A stretch of 64,000 nucleotides of DNA from Pomphorhynchus laevis (taxonomy: Eukaryota > Acanthocephala > Palaeacanthocephala > Echinorhynchida > Pomphorhynchidae): contig WNNJ02003468.1 in the NCBI GenBank assembly GCA_012934845.2, forward strand, positions 62,001 through 126,000, written 5' to 3'. Position numbers and translations under genes: made by a program. The notes under the pieces are model-generated. The model had not been told where the DNA came from. It did no database searches and saw only the letters and a list, made by a program, of their open reading frames with translations. How positions within the stretch are numbered: the first letter of the stretch is position 1; each line of letters begins with the position of its first letter. Below, piece by piece: positions 1 to 10,240 of the stretch.

Positions 1-413
1 AATTCGTCGAAATTATCGACGAAGCTATATCAATAAAATATACTATGCATACAATACAAAATAATAGTGTATATGTATGTCAATCATGATAGTATTTTCG
101 ATATGGGCTGCAATTTCTTTCATACTATGACATAATTTATTTTTCTACGCCCACCTTTCAGATACTCCACAATTAGAACATGTTCATCTATATTGAAACA
201 ATAAACGAAACGACATTATTATGTATTTATATAACGCTTATTGATATATCGGGAAATCTCTGGAGACTACCTGCAGATAGTCTTAAAACATTTGCAATTT
301 ATATTAGATCAATAGCAAATTAAAATAAGAATTTACTGATTGCTGCTAAATGGCTTTTCGTTAATAATGTTGCTATGGGAAAGATGTATAGAAATAAAAA
401 AGATAATAAAAAC
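1..413. other. AT-rich flank, no gene seen
   Basis: No coding signal, repeat end or RNA gene is recognisable here. If the phosphatase exon at 414-545 belongs to a live gene, this stretch would be the intron downstream of it on the minus strand. I looked for the next conserved phosphatase segment (the KC-x-QYWP type) on that strand and did not find it. Confidence 0.4.
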
Positions 414-545
414 CTGTTCATTCTCGGTTTCATTAACGGCACAGACAATAATAGTCACGTTCTGTTCCCATAACATCTGAAAAAAACTGCCAGCAGTTTT
501 AGCTGTTGGGCCCTGAGCAGCAATCATAGGAATATCATGGGAAAG
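414..545 (-). CDS. Protein tyrosine phosphatase domain exon (partial gene)
   Basis: The minus strand encodes about 44 residues with the classical tyrosine phosphatase pattern IAAQGP-x-x-x-T-x-x-x-F-x-x-M-x-WEQ-x-V-x-x-I-V. In the family this core segment lies upstream of the catalytic HCSAG loop. The exon reads without a stop. On the minus strand it is bounded by a plausible acceptor (T-rich tract then AG at 547-546) and a donor (GAACAG then GT at 413-412), giving a 132-bp exon of whole codons. The usual FW before the methionine is FF here. No neighbouring phosphatase exon could be found in the window, so this is either one exon of a host gene extending beyond the left edge or a stranded copy. 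Catalytic residues lie outside this segment, so activity cannot be judged. Confidence 0.55.
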
Positions 546-741
546 CTAAAAATCAATGATGTAAATACATCCAAAATAGAAACAGATATCAACAAACCAT
601 TTAAAAGGATTTTAAATAATGAATAATTTATTTTAGTTGAGACATAAAACACTCTTGGAAGTCTCATAGGAACACCTATATGTTATTTTCTTTTGCGAAG
701 TAAATATTTAAAAAAAATTAATTCACTTTCGAACTAGTGAG

Positions 742-1165
742 AATGGCGCTTAAAGCTTCTGTTACTCCGTCTAGATTCAAACCAGTTGGTCTGTCGCAGG
801 CGATGGCAAGAGGCCGGATGGGGTCACGTTGACACCGTGGGACGAGGGTCGAATCCTGGTGTTAGACTTTACCTGCCCCAACACCCTCGCTGCCAGATAC
901 GAGTCACACGCAGTATTCACAGCCGGAGGAGTAGCACGATGCTCCGAAGAAAAGAAAAGCTCAACATACAGTCACCTCGACAAGCGCCAATACGAATTTA
1001 CTCTTATTGCAGTCAAAACGCTTGGCGCCTACGGTCCATCCGCAATGAAGTTTCTTAGAGCGAAATACGTGTCCGCACATGGCTAATGCAGCCCCTTAGC
1101 ACTGCCATACGACGGGGCAATGCGGCATGCTTCAAGGAATCAACCGAAGAATCGACGCTCGAATG
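742..1165 (+). pseudogene. C-terminal nuclease-like end of an RT/nuclease retroelement
   Basis: Three overlapping frames together read like the C-terminus of a widespread invertebrate retroelement protein. First comes a segment ending PVGLS (about 745-800), then KRPDGVTL and a stretch around LDFTCPNTLAARY (about 815-905), then LIAVKTLGAYGPSAMKFL (about 1010-1060), then a tail with IRRGNAAC (about 1110-1130). The order R-P-D, D-F-T, K-x-x-x-Y, G-x-x-G resembles a PD-(D/E)XK (restriction-like) nuclease fold. Frames shift near 800 and near 1085, so the copy is dead. It matches the C-terminal half of the minus-strand element at 6330-8520. It is truncated at the 5' side, as reverse-transcribed copies often are. 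The clade is not assigned. Confidence 0.55.
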
Positions 1166-1431
1166 TTTCATTTAACATTGTTGTCACCTTTTTATAGAAA
1201 AGCAAATTATTTTAAAAATAGAAGTCGTTGATTATTTTTAATTAAGAAAATTATTATTTTTTCAATTGATTTTAGAATTTTTTAATTAGAAAAATTGCTA
1301 CTATTAAAATGTATTCAATTGTAAACGAATACTTCTCTAGTAATAGATTCTCTAAAGAATTTGAAAACTAGAACTTAAATTTAAGTTAAAGTCCTTAAAC
1401 TTAAATTTAAGTCCTTTAATTTAAATCCCTT

Positions 1432-2210
1432 TTCTGATACAACGTCTGTTATGGATAATAAAGAGTTTATCCATAAGAGTTTTATGGATAATAAATAATA
1501 TACTTAATAAATAATATGTATTAGAATAAGATACTATAATCAAATGTAATTATAGGAAAAAAATCATTAGCATGTATTTGGCCCCGTTGCTATGTTGTGT
1601 CAACTAATAGGGTCTATAACCTGATAACATAGCAGTTCCTCCTGATGAACTCTAATCCTTATTATGATACAACGTCTGCTATTTATTAGTTAATTCATAA
1701 AAATGACGTTTATTTTAAATTTCAATTTTTTTAATTGAAATTTTTTTATATTTTAACTTGATTTAAATTATATAAAATCTTATAATACGTCATTAAATAC
1801 GTCATTAGCGCGTATTCGGCCTTCTGCTATGTTGAGTCAAGGAAGGGGGCTCGAAACCTTATAACATAGCAATTTCTTCTGATGACCTCTAATCCTTATT
1901 CTAATAAATTGCATATCATTGAATATATTGTATATTATTTATTAGTCAATTCATAAAAATTTACTTTTATTTTAAATTTCAATTTTTTATTTTAACTTGA
2001 TTTAAATTATAGAAAATCTAAAAACAATTATTTTATTATTTAATTATTAAATTTTGATTTAGCATTAATATGTTTTGTTTATTTTATAATTATATTAAAT
2101 ACGTAGACTCAGTTAGCTGATTTGATTAATTTGGAAGTTGGAAATTTTCTATTAAATACGTAGACTCAGTTAGCTGATTTGATTAATTTGGAAGTTGGAA
2201 ATTTCCCCAA
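1432..2210 (+). repeat. Noncoding 3' region of the main Penelope-like element, terminal module present twice
   Basis: The sequence matches, in opposite orientation, the region downstream of the intact PLE reverse transcriptase gene (24060-24530). Shared landmarks are ATGGATAATAAATAATATAC, ATTTGGCCCCG, a CTATGTT...AACATAG hairpin, TGATGA-CTCTAATCCTTATT, and AATACGTAGACTCAGTTAGC. The hairpin module occurs twice, at about 1569-1690 and 1802-1905, so the copy carries a tandem terminal repeat. No reverse transcriptase sequence precedes it; this is a bare 3' end. Confidence 0.6.
2094..2204. repeat. 57-bp tandem duplication
   Basis: A 57-bp segment beginning ATTAAATACGTAGACTCAGT is present twice head to tail (2094-2150 and 2151-2204) with essentially no differences. 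It lies at the outer edge of the PLE noncoding region, so it may mark the element's terminus or a recent slippage event. Confidence 0.8.
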
Positions 2211-2725
2211 AAAAAATTAAAAAATATTAAGATTATATTGACAAAGCAATTTGAACGTCTAATTGAATTAAAATTAAAACAATCTAATAATTATTTATTA
2301 TTAATAGTTATTTATTATTTAATTAATTAAATTTTATTTGGCATTATTTTAATTTATTAATATAAAATACGTAAACTCAGTTAGATGATCTAAAATGAAT
2401 AAACTAAATAAAATGCATCTACATTTATCAACTACATTTATGCATCTATCATTTTTATTTATTTTGAATTTCATAATTGGATTGATAATGTTTGAAACGT
2501 ACGTACCTGTATATGACTTCCGTTTATATAGCTCGCGATATTTTCATTTGGTGTTTTCGTAGCTCCTTTGTGAAGCCGCACACGATTAAAATCAACTAAA
2601 CAAGGTAAGATCACTAGATTAAAATTTAAAACGCAATGAAAGTTACAATAAAATTTAAAAAATAATATTTTAAATACGGAAACTTAATTTGGAAAATTAG
2701 GTTTTAATTAACCTAATTAGGTTAT

Positions 2726-2775
2726 AATAAACTGCTTGACGCTGCTGACTACTCAGCAGCGTCAAGCAGTTTATT
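2726..2775. repeat. Perfect 23-bp inverted repeat with 4-nt loop
   Basis: The arms AATAAACTGCTTGACGCTGC-TGA (2726-2748) and their exact reverse complement (2753-2775) are separated by CTAC. The GC content of the arms is far above the surroundings. No neighbouring coding region or T-run makes it a terminator; it may be a tiny fold-back element. Confidence 0.85.
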
Positions 2776-3780
2776 TCGTTATACAACAAATATTTATAAT
2801 CATTTATAATTTTATATTTGCCAGTTATTTATTACATCATCTGAATATTAACGTTGAAATGCAAAGGTAAACGAGAATTAATGTTTTTATTAATGGAATC
2901 GACGCGGCTGCAAACGCAATCATAGACAGTTGGTCACCCTGCTTGAACCGTCCTTCAGAAAACAAATATTCGTCTTCTACGAAGTTTTATCTATTCTATT
3001 GCATAGTTATATTTTCATGAAAATTAAATCATCCTCATTTTAATAATCTAATCTTATAATGTAATATAATGTCGACCGAAACATGACAGACCAGCACTTC
3101 TTCCGCACTTTGACAGATTTAGTTGTTGATTATTGTAAGTAGAACTTTCCAATAATCATCTAAGGGATAAATTTTTTAATAAGGTCAAACAATTTCAAAC
3201 TTTAAAATTGTGCGGAGAAGCCAATGCCAATAAAGTTAAGTCAATATCTATTTCTTTTATCGAACAAAAATCGAGTATGTTCGACAAGTTTATCGTAGTT
3301 TATCGTCACTAAGACGTAGATATTTTAAAATATCGTAGATATTTTAAAATTAATTGCAAGTAAATATTCATAAATTTAAACAATTTCTAAAATGTTTAAA
3401 TTAATTATTTATTAAATTAATTAATTATTAATTAATAATAATTAATTAATAAATCATTAATTAATTAGGTTGATCAATAATTTAATAATAATTGATCTTT
3501 AATTTAGCGTTTGTATTAAAACCTTCTTCCTGAATTTTGTCTGATGAAATGTCGGTGCATGTTATATGCCCGAACGTCTTATATAAAATCAAATACTGCA
3601 GTTATATCTCTGCCTATTCAAACTTATAATTAATTGGATTAATTAGTTGAGTCAGTTAACTTAATACATTTGATAAATAATACCCGATAATTGAAAAATT
3701 ATCGCGTATTAATAATATAATATTATATTATATATAATATTATATAATTAATTATCGTATTATACTAATTATCGTATTGT

Positions 3781-3810
3781 ATTTAATTGCTGTTTAAACA
3801 GCAATTAAAT
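3781..3810. repeat. Perfect 30-bp palindrome
   Basis: ATTTAATTGCTGTTT is followed directly by its reverse complement, centred on GTTTAAAC. No spacer, no gene context. Confidence 0.85.
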
Positions 3811-5620
3811 ATATGCCCTAAAATGAAAATATAAATCAATACAAAGAGGATATAGTTTTAATATTTAAAAACAGTCTGTAAATAAAATTAAATTGTGACC
3901 TTATAAAATTATAAACGTAATTTTGCACTAAAATATTATCGAGGTGATTTCTCTCTGTCAAGCTTAGAAGTTACCAATACAGAAGAAGGTACAGTTAGTT
4001 CTATATTGAGATGTACCTTCATATACCAAGATCTTGGTATTGAGAATAACAAGACATCTTATTAAACAGTTCGTAGATGAATTAAATTGTGATCTTATAA
4101 GATTTAAAACATTAATAAAGATATTAATGCACAAAGATATTATCGAGATATTAGTAGAAGTTACTAATATTGGACGAAATAAACAAATTGCTTTGGAGGT
4201 CAATATTACTCAGTCATCTACGGTGTGCATATAAACTTCGAGAAAGTCCACGAAAATTCAAAGAATAAGTAGAAAAAAAGCACAAAGTCAAAGAATAAGT
4301 AACTTATATTTTTTGATACAATAAACATCAGTAACTCCTCATGTTAAAACGATTGAAAGCGACTGATGTAGACGACTGGTAAATGGCAAACTATTCTTAA
4401 ACATTAATCAAAATGGATATTTTTGCACTACAGTTATATTTTTTCAAATCTCTGGTTTAAAAATGACATTTTAATAATTCTTTATACACGGGAAATATTG
4501 TAATTTCATTCATTGTAGATTCTCAAATTTTTTGCACAGTCAGGAAAACCACCTTAATGTCTGTAATATTAAAGTACATAATTCTGTTCTTAAATGAACT
4601 ACGAAAATTCAAACATCATCTCACATGGTATAATGTCATTGTATCGATTTTTTGATAAATTTTCCGGCAATAATCCAACAGATGCAGAGCTCTTTAAATC
4701 TACATTGCTTGACACGCTAAGAATTTGCTAGCAAAAAGTATATTTACAAAAAGGAAACTTTCAACAGACAAAAGGGAAAATACACGTACTTCAAATTCTA
4801 AAGAAATTGTTTGTGATCTGCTTGCAATGTTGCTTTCACTTTTGGCTAAATTTTTACTATGGAATGGTGCCTGCACAGAAGATATTTTCCTTTCACAATT
4901 TGCCCTTAATTCCAGTAAGGCATTTACTTTTTCTGGGTTATAATGAATATCCATAACTCGCTTATGTTACGGATTAATTGAGTCATTTCATCTGTAAATA
5001 AATATGCATTGATGTTTAAAAGCAAGTAGGGGTATTGTTTGATGCAAGAAACCGTTTTAAAATATTTTTATATCAATAAATGAAATGATACGCTTTTATC
5101 TAGAAATATTTTTAGGAGAAATCAGTTAAAGTAATAAAAAAATAATTTTAATTATTTTTAAATAAAATTATATTTTAAATAATTTCACTCATCTAAACGA
5201 ATATTGATTGAAACTTTTAAGTTTACACAAGATTAATATTAAGAATATAATTTCAAAAAACAAAATTGTTTTGACTAGAATACACGATTTTTAATTTGAA
5301 TTCAAATATTTTAGCAAATAATTTAATATTGTGAATATTAAAACAACAAAATTGTTCTGAAGATCAAATTGTTCTGTGTCGTATAAATATGACACTGTCA
5401 CATTATAAAATGTGCAAATTTTTATATTTTTAATTATACATTGGAAAACGATCTTATACATATATTTATACTTATATTCAATACGTAGATAAAATCATAT
5501 GTCATTTTATTGATGATTTTATTGATTTCATTTTATTAAAATTTGATCTGGAAGAAATTACGCAAATAAAAAAAACACTTTGTATAACTCTGTTATAATT
5601 ACATTCGTGTGCCATGTAAC

Positions 5621-5700
5621 CTGCTTTTTAGTCATTATTAATTATCCACAGGAGAAAAAAGTTTTTCTCGTGTGGATAATTAATAATGCCTAAAAAACAG
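5621..5700. mobile_element. Long hairpin, MITE-like
   Basis: CTGCTTTTTAG-CATTATTAAT and onward (5621-5660) pairs almost perfectly with 5663-5700, giving arms of about 38 bp with almost no loop. ACTTTGTATAAC occurs on both sides (about 5577 and 5701) as a direct repeat, which could be a target-site duplication. No coding capacity. Confidence 0.55.
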
Positions 5701-6329
5701 ACTTTGTATAACCTTCGATCTACCACCTTAAGGAATTGGAGAGGGGGCGATCTACCACCTTTAAACTGAAGTTTGTGTCAACTGATTTGATAACGTTGGT
5801 TTTAATTAAACAAAAATTTTAATAATTTTTGTTTAATTAAAAATTAAACAAAACGGTCGAGATAAATATAATTTTATATAAAAAATTAAGATAAAAATAT
5901 CTTAAGATTAATATATTTACATGTTTTATTTACAATAAAAAATACGTAAACTTACTTAAGTTATCTGATTTGCTAATTATCTTTAGATGTAAACATTTCG
6001 TGACTATTTGTCAGTCTGACAAGTAGACCAATTGTGAAATCTTAACAAGATTTCCCGTTAAATTAAATAGTATTTAAATAAATGAGCGGATATATCGATT
6101 ATTACAACTATAAATCATTCTGATTATTAAAAAATACATGCATTGTAGAGATATTTAGTTAATAAAAGATACATTTACGCTGAATTGAAAATTTTACTTA
6201 TTCAATAAAATAATGAATCCCAGTCAGAAATCAGTTTTAATGACGATCAATTCATATATCGCTACACCACACCATTATTTCGTTAAATTGATGTATTTAA
6301 ATCATCAAAGAAGGTAGTTGACTAGGGAG
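5701..6329. other. AT-rich spacer
   Basis: Only low-complexity AT sequence is seen, apart from AATACGTAAACTTACTTAAG near 5941, which resembles the ACGTAGACTCAGTTAGC motif at PLE noncoding ends and may be a worn relic of one. Confidence 0.35.
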
Positions 6330-8520
6330 CGATCTCCAGATGATTCTAAAATGGATGCCACACTCCCTCGTTGCACGTCTACGCTGATTTATTGCATGAT
6401 ACAACTGGATGCGCAATTTTATCTCCAATTGTCCGTCCCCAACTCAAACCAAGCAGTCTTAAAAACGCAGATATGCTGGGACCACCGCGCTTAGTATTTC
6501 GATGGCGACGGGGACGAACAAATACTGTCGATCCTCAAAGCAGTTGTATTTGGCTCGTTTGAGCTGTTTCGCGTGGGCTACAACAGCGCGCGCGGGCGAC
6601 ATGACTGGCGGATAGTGTATTCGGGCAAGTAAAATCTCAAACGAGTATACGGCCAGCTTACCATGGCATACGAGTCACACCATTGGGTCGTTTGCCATAG
6701 ACTCGAGCTAAGGCTGTCAGTTCGAATATGAACGGCGATCCTGAGGCAGCGAGATCCATTCTCAAAATCTCATTAACCCCAACATGTCGATGATGACGAG
6801 ACAATATCATGTTGCTCTAAGGCATGAGCACCGTGCCACGGGACTGATAGTCCACAAATGCACCGATGTAGTTAAAAGAATCGAACACCGAGCCTCAACG
6901 CCATGTCGATAGAAATAGATCGCCTATTAAGTCGTGTGCTGACTGATGTGATCGGTAGTGCTTCAAGGAACGCCCCGAACCTCTTTGATGATATTGCGAT
7001 GAGTCGGGATCGAGATCCAGTTGGCCGGGCATAGTCAAGAAGTATTCGTTGGTAAGCTTCGTAATTTTCAGTCATCCATCGCTTTTGAGATATTCGATCC
7101 GACGGTATGGTCTTCGAAATTTAGTGTAAAAAATTAAAGCATTTCACTTCCGTAGCAGGGGTACATCGAAGAAGGAAGCCAATATTTGGCAAGCTAAGTT
7201 AGCTACGCAAAATCACGAAGTCGTCTTGAGCAATCAATTTGGTCAACCGAATTGCAGAGTTCCAAAGCTCAGGCACTGTGCAACTTAGTTCGTTGTCGAT
7301 GCTTGCTTGTTCGCCAAGCAGTGCAACCAGAAGCTTACGTCTTCAGGTGTCTTGAACTCTGTTAGCTTGCACGTAATAGCTTGACTAACATTCCTGCTTT
7401 CGATAATCACCTCGCAATTTTGAAAGTTGAATTGTAATCCAATTTAGGCTCCGTCAACTTGAATTTTGAGGATATCGTTCAAAATGTCCTCAAACGTGTC
7501 TCCCAGGGCGCTGAACTATAGAAGTACCATAGGTTCAGACTGAATTTTAAGCTATTTTCCAAACGGTTGACGGTAAGGCAAAATAGTATAGGGCCTAATG
7601 GGTCTACCTGCTGAACGCCTTCAACCGAGAGAATACGTTTGTTGCCGAATATAAGCTTGCTTTGGCGGTCGTAACAAAGTCGAAGAAGCGGGCGGTATTT
7701 GGCGAGCGACGCAACGCAGGATTGCATCTATGCTGATGCAGTTGAAGGCGTTGTAGTAGTTGAGTTTTACCATAGTGTGGTTACGACTAGCCATGTCACA
7801 CATGAACACGCGAGATACATGTATTGCCGCTTCAATTTCGCGCGAACTACCGACGCCCAGCTGCATAGGATAAAGTGATAGGCGAGTAGGTCGGATGCGA
7901 ATTGACTCATAAGATTCGTCAAAGCCATGAATAGTTGTCTTGTTGAGGCCCCTGCTGAAAATCATGTGAGATCTCGTAGGTGGATTGGGTTTAAGCCGTC
8001 AGGGCCACTCGCGGACGAGGGTGGCAAAGACCATAAAGAATACAGTAAATATGCGGCTGTAACAACATGGCAGCAATCGAGAGGGTAAAGCGGCAAATGT
8101 GGACAATCGGTAGAGAATCGTTTTGGGGATGCTTAGCCTGTAGAGTTGTAGTTGTGATTTCATCGCAGGTCCCTGCATACAGTATGAACAGCGCTGTAAT
8201 TGTCAACATCCTCAATTTTTTTCATAAATATTTCGGCGCAGTTGATCAACGGCGGATTTATTCTTTGTGATGTTGCATCGGTGATGTTCCTCCAGACTGC
8301 CCTCAGAAGGGAATTAATAGCGGGCTCAAGCAGCTCGAATCATTGCAGATAAAGAGGGATATGAGAGCGTACTCTGATTAGCTGAGGCACGCGAAGCGCA
8401 ATTTTACGAAAGCTGAGTAGACTCCACCTCATCGACTCGTTAGAAGGTTGCTCCACGACTGCGCCAATAAGTTGAGAGAACTTCGCGGCATCGGCCGTCG
8501 AGCGCGGCGCAAACGAAAAT
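6330..8520 (-). mobile_element. Decayed retroelement with RT and C-terminal nuclease-like domain
   Basis: Reading from 8520 down, conserved pieces appear in the expected order but in several frames. They are an N-terminal part with SGPDGLNPIHL (about 8000); a reverse transcriptase motif A-like LNYYNAFN where LDFxNAFN is usual; motif B-like GVQQVDPLGPILFCL (about 7590-7630); and LNLWYFYSS where WYLDDG is expected. Further on come SRSRLIAISSKRFGAFLEALP (about 6950-7010) and HRCICG (about 6860). The last piece is KRAKYNCFED then FVPVAIEIL (about 6500-6560), the nuclease-like end also seen at 742-1165. Catalytic aspartates in motifs A and C look lost and there are many frame changes, so it is long dead. 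The architecture (RT followed by a PD-(D/E)XK-like domain) suggests a restriction-like-endonuclease LINE or a close relative. I cannot name the clade. Confidence 0.6.
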
Positions 8521-8659
8521 CGTCGAGCACGAAAATTTCCAGATAACAGTTATATATAACAGTAGTTCACGAATGTGATGAGTAGACAACGGTCCAGGAT
8601 TTCTTACGAAATACGGCATTTATACTAAATCGTGTTGCTTGATATACTGGACTTCAAAA

Positions 8660-8848
8660 CACGACTTTCAGTCACAATGTCACTTCTAGACGACCAATGA
8701 GTACCCGGCAACACTCATCAGTATAATAAAGTACTCACTGGCCGTTTCGGTTGGCTGTGTGACATTGTGAATAAAGGCGTTTCCAACACTTTAAGTGTTG
8801 CGGAGTACTCATTAGTCATCTAGAAAAAAGTGGTGACTGAAAGTCGTG
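8660..8848. mobile_element. MITE-like inverted repeat element (about 189 bp)
   Basis: The left arm from 8660 (CACGACTTTCAGTCAC...GGCAACACT, about 55 bp) is matched by an inverted right arm ending at 8848 (AGTGTTGCGGAGTACTCATT...GTCGTG), with several mismatches. The roughly 80-bp centre has no coding capacity. The size and structure fit a non-autonomous DNA transposon. The mother element is not identified, and no other copy was seen here. Confidence 0.7.
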
Positions 8849-8949
8849 AAACTTACCTATTTTGATATATTTATGAATCCGACAGAAACAAGGATTTCAA
8901 GCTGTGGTTCAAATAACCCTATTGATACTTTATATATATGAATAAATTT

Positions 8950-9427
8950 ATGTCGTTTGGATCATTAGTAGGCGGAAATCCAGAACCGCGACAACATGGC
9001 ATTGGACCATGTTTTCGTACCATTCGGGAAGACTTAGCGACGAAGAGCCTGCAACAAATTGAGCATTGTACCCTCCCTTGGCTTATTGTGTGCGTATTAG
9101 AGTCGGTTTTATTGTTGGTTAGCCTATTCGGTTATGATGAGTTATGTGACATATCGCATTGGCTGGATGATTCATCACATTTAACTTTTGTGAATCGCTC
9201 AAACTTTGCACAGAATCGGCCTTTGAAACTGTGTCAGAGTTTTAACTTTGTTATTAATCGTTCGGATAATATCGCCATGCATCTAAATCTTCATTTGATT
9301 TCATTAGTGTCTTTTTCAAGGGATCAAGCATTATCTGTTTTGTACCAGAACTGTCTAAATTACGTCACTGTAGTTGTCTACGCAATTCAGCTGCAAACAT
9401 ATCTTTTAGTCTTTTCGCTGTAGGCAT
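8950..9427 (-). pseudogene. SAP-domain-like protein remnant
   Basis: On the minus strand a reading frame starts MPTAKRLKDM at 9427 and continues with AELRRQL...RNLDSSGTKQIML...LKKTLMKSNED. This is the helix-turn-helix spacing of a SAP (DNA-binding) domain: L-x-x-ML/F-x-x-ELR-x-x-L, then G-x-K-x-x-L-x-x-L-K. The copy is broken. Further down (to about 8950) the minus strand gives serine-rich, low-complexity sequence in other frames. SAP domains occur in host chromatin proteins and at the start of some transposon proteins; which applies here is unclear. A 161-residue frame on the plus strand over the same bases is not recognisable and I take it as the shadow. Confidence 0.4.
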
Positions 9428-9849
9428 TGTGTATTTAAGCTGTTAAATTTCTGTTAAATTTTATAAAAGTAACAATCCTATTAATAGGATTAGAGACAAA
9501 AAATGTTAAAGGTAAACGGAATTGTTTAGGTATACAGTTGATAAAGTAGATATAAAGATTCAAAAGAAGCACAGATCAGAACCATTGAATAAATGAAACT
9601 AAAAATTTTTGCTAATTAAACCATGTGATGATTTAAATTAAACGTAATTTTAACTATTGAAAACTGCAAATTTTTCCATGCAGATTAATTATATAGTAGA
9701 TATGATGATAAATACAATTAATAATTAAATAATAAATAATTAAAAAATAATAAATAATAAATAATTTTTATAAGATTTTAAATAATTTATATTCAACTAA
9801 ATAAAATTTAAAATTGAAATTTAAAATAAAAATCAATTTTTATGAATTA
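9428..9849. other. AT-rich spacer
   Basis: Nothing recognisable beyond AT-rich sequence that grades into the PLE noncoding repeat at 9850. Confidence 0.35.
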
Positions 9850-10240
9850 ACTAATAAATTATAGACGACGTATCAGAATAAGGATGAGAGGTTGTTAGGA
9901 AAAATTTTATGTTATCATGTTTCGGACCCTACTTCTTTACAAAACCTAACACCAAAAAAGTGTCATGAAATTTTAATACTTAACCAATAATTAGATCATG
10001 TAACTGAGTATACGTATATTATATTATTTATAAATTTAAAATAATGATAAATAAAAAATTAAATAGTAAATAATTAAATAATTATATTTAATAAATAATA
10101 ATATATGATTTTATATAACTTAAATATAGTTAAAATTTAAAATTGAAATTTAAAATAAAAGTCAATTTTTATCAATTGAATAATAAATAACAGACGATGT
10201 ATCAGAATTAGGATTAGAGGTCATCAGTTATCAATTAATA
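9850..10240 (-). repeat. PLE noncoding end, two partial copies
   Basis: Minus-strand matches to the PLE terminal module: GACGTATCAGAATAAGGAT-AGAGGT with a GTTATCATGTTTCGGACCC loop (about 9865-9935), and ACGATGTATCAGAATTAGGATTAGAGGTCATCAG (about 10192-10227). AACTGAGTATACGTAT between them corresponds to the ACGTA-ACTCAGTTA motif. No coding part. Confidence 0.5.

Larger units (their letters stand above)
2211..5620. other. AT-rich intergenic stretch with palindromes
   Basis: No gene is recognised. The region contains two strong palindromes listed separately (2726-2775, 3781-3810), AT-only inverted runs near 3415-3470 and 3710-3780, and a diverged direct repeat (about 3885-3993 and 4082-4180) sharing ATTAAATTGTGA-CTTATAA and ATATTATCGAG. 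A minus-strand frame at 4700-4954 gives 84 residues beginning MDIHYNPEKVNALLELRANC. I do not recognise it, the opposite strand is open over the same bases, and I do not call it a gene. Confidence 0.4.

Noticed and set aside
1569-1905. Hammerhead ribozyme in the PLE end module (CTGATGA and CGAAAC are both present)
   Set aside because: The strings occur in the order GAAA then CTGATGA with only about 20 nt between, which leaves no room for two stems and a cleavage site; across the two tandem modules no second stem forms.
2580-2620. Possible 5' exon with donor (ACAAG-GTAAGA) near 2603
   Set aside because: No coding sequence or matching acceptor could be linked to it; a single splice-like string is not enough.
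4700-4954. 84-residue minus-strand frame MDIHYNPEKV as a host gene
   Set aside because: Both strands are open here, no family is recognised and no splice structure fits in frame.
8938-9423. 161-residue open frame on the plus strand
   Set aside because: No recognisable motif, while the opposite strand encodes a SAP domain over the same bases.
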